A DNA stretch of 64,000 bases from Chitinophagaceae bacterium (lineage in GTDB: Bacteria; Bacteroidota; Bacteroidia; Chitinophagales; Chitinophagaceae): NCBI GenBank assembly GCA_016710935.1, contig JADJTY010000012.1, forward strand, positions 776,241 through 840,240, given 5' to 3'. Below, piece by piece: positions 61,515-64,000 of the stretch. Made by a program: the position numbers and the translations under genes. Positions within the stretch are counted from its first letter, which is position 1. Each line of letters begins with the position of its first letter. The notes beneath the pieces were generated by a model. That model searched no databases, was not told where the DNA came from, and worked only from the letters and a program-made list of their open reading frames with translations.

Positions 61515-63016
61515 TTCTTATTTTATCGATAATATCTTCGTTTCCTAAAAAGCAGCACTGGTTACAGGCCACTCATGGTAGCACCCAGTATACCATGCAA
61601 ATTAAGATTTTGGCCTGTTAAATAAAGGTTAGGTATTTTGGTACGGGGCGATATAAATGTTTTTAAAGGATTGCTGTAATCTTTTACTATGCCATACATG
61701 GAGCCATCATCGTTGCCAATATAATCACGATACGATAAAGGCGTTGCTGTATAATAAGATCTTATTGCCTTACGTAAACCCGGGAACCTTTCTTCAACAA
61801 CATCAAGTAATTTTTCTGCTTTTCTTCTTTTAAATTCCTCGTAATCTTTTCCACGGTCCACTTCTTTTGAAACGGTATTGAATGTATCTGCCCATTCTTT
61901 TACATCATCAAACTTCATATAAGTAAGCAGGGTCATCGATTCGGCATATACCGAAGATCTGGAGGATGCAGAAAAAAATATGGCATAACCACTGGGCCAG
62001 TTTTCTTCAGTGTATTCGGTCAGATTCCATTCCTGCCCTTCTTTGGTGTAATAAATATTGTTTTTTATGTAAGGATAGGCTTCTTTCTCAAAAACAACAT
62101 TCACCACAAAACCGCCTATTGAATTCTCAAGCCCTTTAATGCGGCTTTTATACGCATGTTTGATCAGGTGGCTCTCTGTCATTTCAAGCGTTCGTACCGG
62201 GTGCATATTGCTGATGAAATTTTTTCCGTACACCCGCGATCCATCGGCAAGCTCCACACAACTAACATTACCTTCTTCAACCACGATCTTTTTCACCTCT
62301 TTATTACGATGAATTTCGCCGCCGTGTTCCCGTATGTTTTTAACCATGAATTTTCCGATTTCCGAGCCTCCATCAATACATTTCCAGGAGCTTTCAATAT
62401 AGCTGTTCAAGATCATAGCATGCACATAAAAAGGTGTTTTACCCGATTGTAAAACATAGAGCATACTGTTACCCACCAGCACAGCCTGTAATTTTTTATT
62501 GTCGGTAATGGACTCTATAAAAGTTCTGGTATCTATACCAAGCACGGCATTTTTTCATTGATATCGCCACCTGTTCGTAAGTTATATAAAGGAAACTTAC
62601 TGCAAACTTCCTTTATCTTATCGCAATAAAGCCGCAGTGCTTTTTCCTCATCCGGAAAATCTTTTAGCAGGTGCAGGATAAAATTTTCATAGCCCTGTGC
62701 AAACACATATTCTTTGTTATCGCCTTCGATCAATATCTTATCAAAAACATCTTCATCCATTTTCTGTAGCTTCAGCTTATCAATAATACCCAGTATTTAA
62801 ACACCTGGTACAGGTTTTGCCTTCGCCTAACCCGCCCAGGTAATGCACGCCCGAATCAAAGATCACTTTATCCCGTACATAGGTTTGCAGGCTGCCGCCA
62901 ATCTGCCTGTTCTTTTCCAGCACACAAACCTTATATCCCTCACGCCCCAGTATATCTGCACATACCAGACCCCCCATGCCGCTGCCAATAATCACTATGT
63001 CAAATTCTTCTGCCAT
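61507..63016 (-). CDS. Phytoene-desaturase-like NAD(P)/FAD oxidoreductase, multiply frameshifted
   Basis: Fragments 63016-62780, 62760-62533 and 62545-61562 join into one gene. N-terminus FDIVIIGSGMGGLVCADIL (FAD site) and VCVLEKNRQIGGSLQTY; C-terminus NLYLTGQNLNLHGILGATMSGL, typical of CrtI/CrtISO-type flavoproteins. Frame losses lie near 62815-62818, 62790, 62551-62556, 61563 and 61547-61551. Corrected, it would end at 61507 and overlap the C45 start by 8 bases. Could desaturate or isomerise the polyene chain. Confidence 0.78.
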
Positions 63017-64000
63017 TAATCTGTTGTTGCTTTTAAAATAAATATCGTGTTGGATGTGTGTTTTGAATCAGGCATTTCGCTACAGTCCATATTTTTTGCT
63101 GCTGCCAGGTTTCTGATCATAGTGCCCGATAAAAAACTCAACCCGGTTTCTTTTGTCTTATTAAAGCTGAACAGCTTTGTTGAAAAAAATTCTGTCAGCT
63201 TTGTTTTTTTTGTGCATTGCTTTTTTTATCTGCATCGCCATCTCTTATTATCAGTTTACCACCGGGGTTCAGGTTGCTGATGCATTTTTCGATCACCTGC
63301 ATTTGTTCGGCCGGTGGTAAATAATGCAGCATATCTGCAACAATGATGGCATCGTATTGTTCAAATTCAAAACCCATTACATCGCCATGTACAAATTAAT
63401 GTTATTGGTTTTGCTGGAAACAGTTATTGGCGGTATCAATCTTCTCTTCATCATAATCCAAACCCGTTATTTTTCTTTGTGGCGATGTGAAAGATAACAT
63501 GTACGCCATAAATCCGTACCCACAACCAATATCCAGTACTTACCCTGCTGCGGAACCAATTCACAAAAGGTTTTATAATTTTTCTCCATACTGGTTTTTA
63601 TCCGCATGTACCACTCCAGCAAGGGACCTTGTAAATATAATTGTATATCAATTTTTCACAGTATTTTGGCTGCTCAATGTCAGCTTTCAGCAAAGCAAAT
63701 TCGCCACGGAAATATCTCCCGATCTGCTTCGCTCTTTCGGCATAGCCGTTTCCATATTGCAGATCGGCAGGTTTTATCCTGGGCAAAAATTTAAGCGTTA
63801 CCTGCCCGTTTTAAGCAAGGCGTCTTTTTGGTTAGCGTATAATTGGTGCCATGAATCATGATAGGCAGTATATCTGCATCAAGTTTTTCGGCAGGTAAAA
63901 TGCCCCTTTATGAAAACGGCCAATATCACCGGCTTCCGATCGGGTGCCTTCCGGAAAAAATAATAAGTGAATACCCGTGTTTCATCCGGTCGGCAATTTT
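63016..64000 (-). CDS. PlsC-type acyltransferase / class I methyltransferase fusion, 5' partial and frameshifted
   Basis: Reading through indels from the right edge: an acyltransferase block (SLIIFPEGTRSEAGDIG), then KFLPRIKPADLQYGNGYAER, a linker, and a methyltransferase domain (VLDIGCGYGFMAYMLSF, DAIIVADMLHYLPPAEQM, GGKLIIRDGDADK). The stop forms TAATG with the flavin gene. This domain order matches the trifunctional MMPL transporter/lysophospholipid acyltransferase/methyltransferase known in Bacteroidota flexirubin clusters; the MMPL part would lie beyond 64000. At least five single-base indels. Confidence 0.7.

Noticed and set aside
61507..64000. Separate small genes for each fragment
   Set aside because: Adjacent fragments continue one another in different frames with single-base offsets; one flavin gene and one fusion gene explain them better.

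Overview
The window reads as a Bacteroidota chromosome segment, most likely family Chitinophagaceae. This is inferred from TAnnTTTG-type promoter cores, a type IX secretion (T9SS) sorting domain, an RpoE-type sigma factor downstream of an OMP_b-brl-type barrel, Bacteroidota-restricted families (DUF5606, DarA/DarB), and a flexirubin/aryl-polyene pigment locus. No rRNA, tRNA, CRISPR array or complete transposon was seen.

Layout. (1) 1-14 kb: end of a DUF2330-like gene; a minus-strand stress module (beta-barrel protein, ECF sigma factor, small membrane protein, two LTXXQ/Spy-like periplasmic proteins); DUF5606; an M3 oligopeptidase; a Fur/Zur regulator near a divergent SCO / MerC-like pair that shares a perfect 19-bp palindrome; a GH25 lysozyme; an M1 peptidase with a T9SS tail. 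(2) 14-24.2 kb: lytic transglycosylase, radical SAM/SPASM, AI-2E transporter, MarR, glycosyl-hydrolase-like GHL10, DegT aminotransferase, a DUF4160/DUF2442 pair, two unknown genes, and rpoN with a degenerate PAP2-like membrane protein. (3) 24.7-64 kb: a flexirubin-type cluster in two converging arms, interrupted by a Kef-type antiporter (33.5-35.0 kb) and by four secreted-protein genes (51.0-55.9 kb).

How the cluster fits together (family knowledge plus inference). Tyrosine ammonia-lyase makes 4-coumarate and a PaaK-like ligase activates it. Three acyl carrier proteins, several ketosynthases with two chain-length-factor-like partners, one ketoreductase and two hotdog dehydratases extend it to an aryl polyene. 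DarA and DarB make the dialkylresorcinol half. Methyltransferases and two halogenase-like flavoproteins probably decorate the rings. A BtrH-like protein, a C45-type hydrolase or one of the acyltransferases may join the two halves. An ABC-2 exporter, a LolA-like carrier and the C-terminus of a likely MMPL/PlsC/methyltransferase trifunctional protein would move the pigment to the outer membrane. AcpS would activate the carriers.

Quality. From about 59.4 kb to the right edge nearly every gene is broken by single-base, mostly homopolymer, indels; when these are corrected by eye the genes read through and overlap neatly. This looks like sequencing error rather than decay. One similar frameshift breaks the antiporter at 34743-34747. 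The segment is also rich in small palindromic and heptameric repeats, several lying inside coding sequence.
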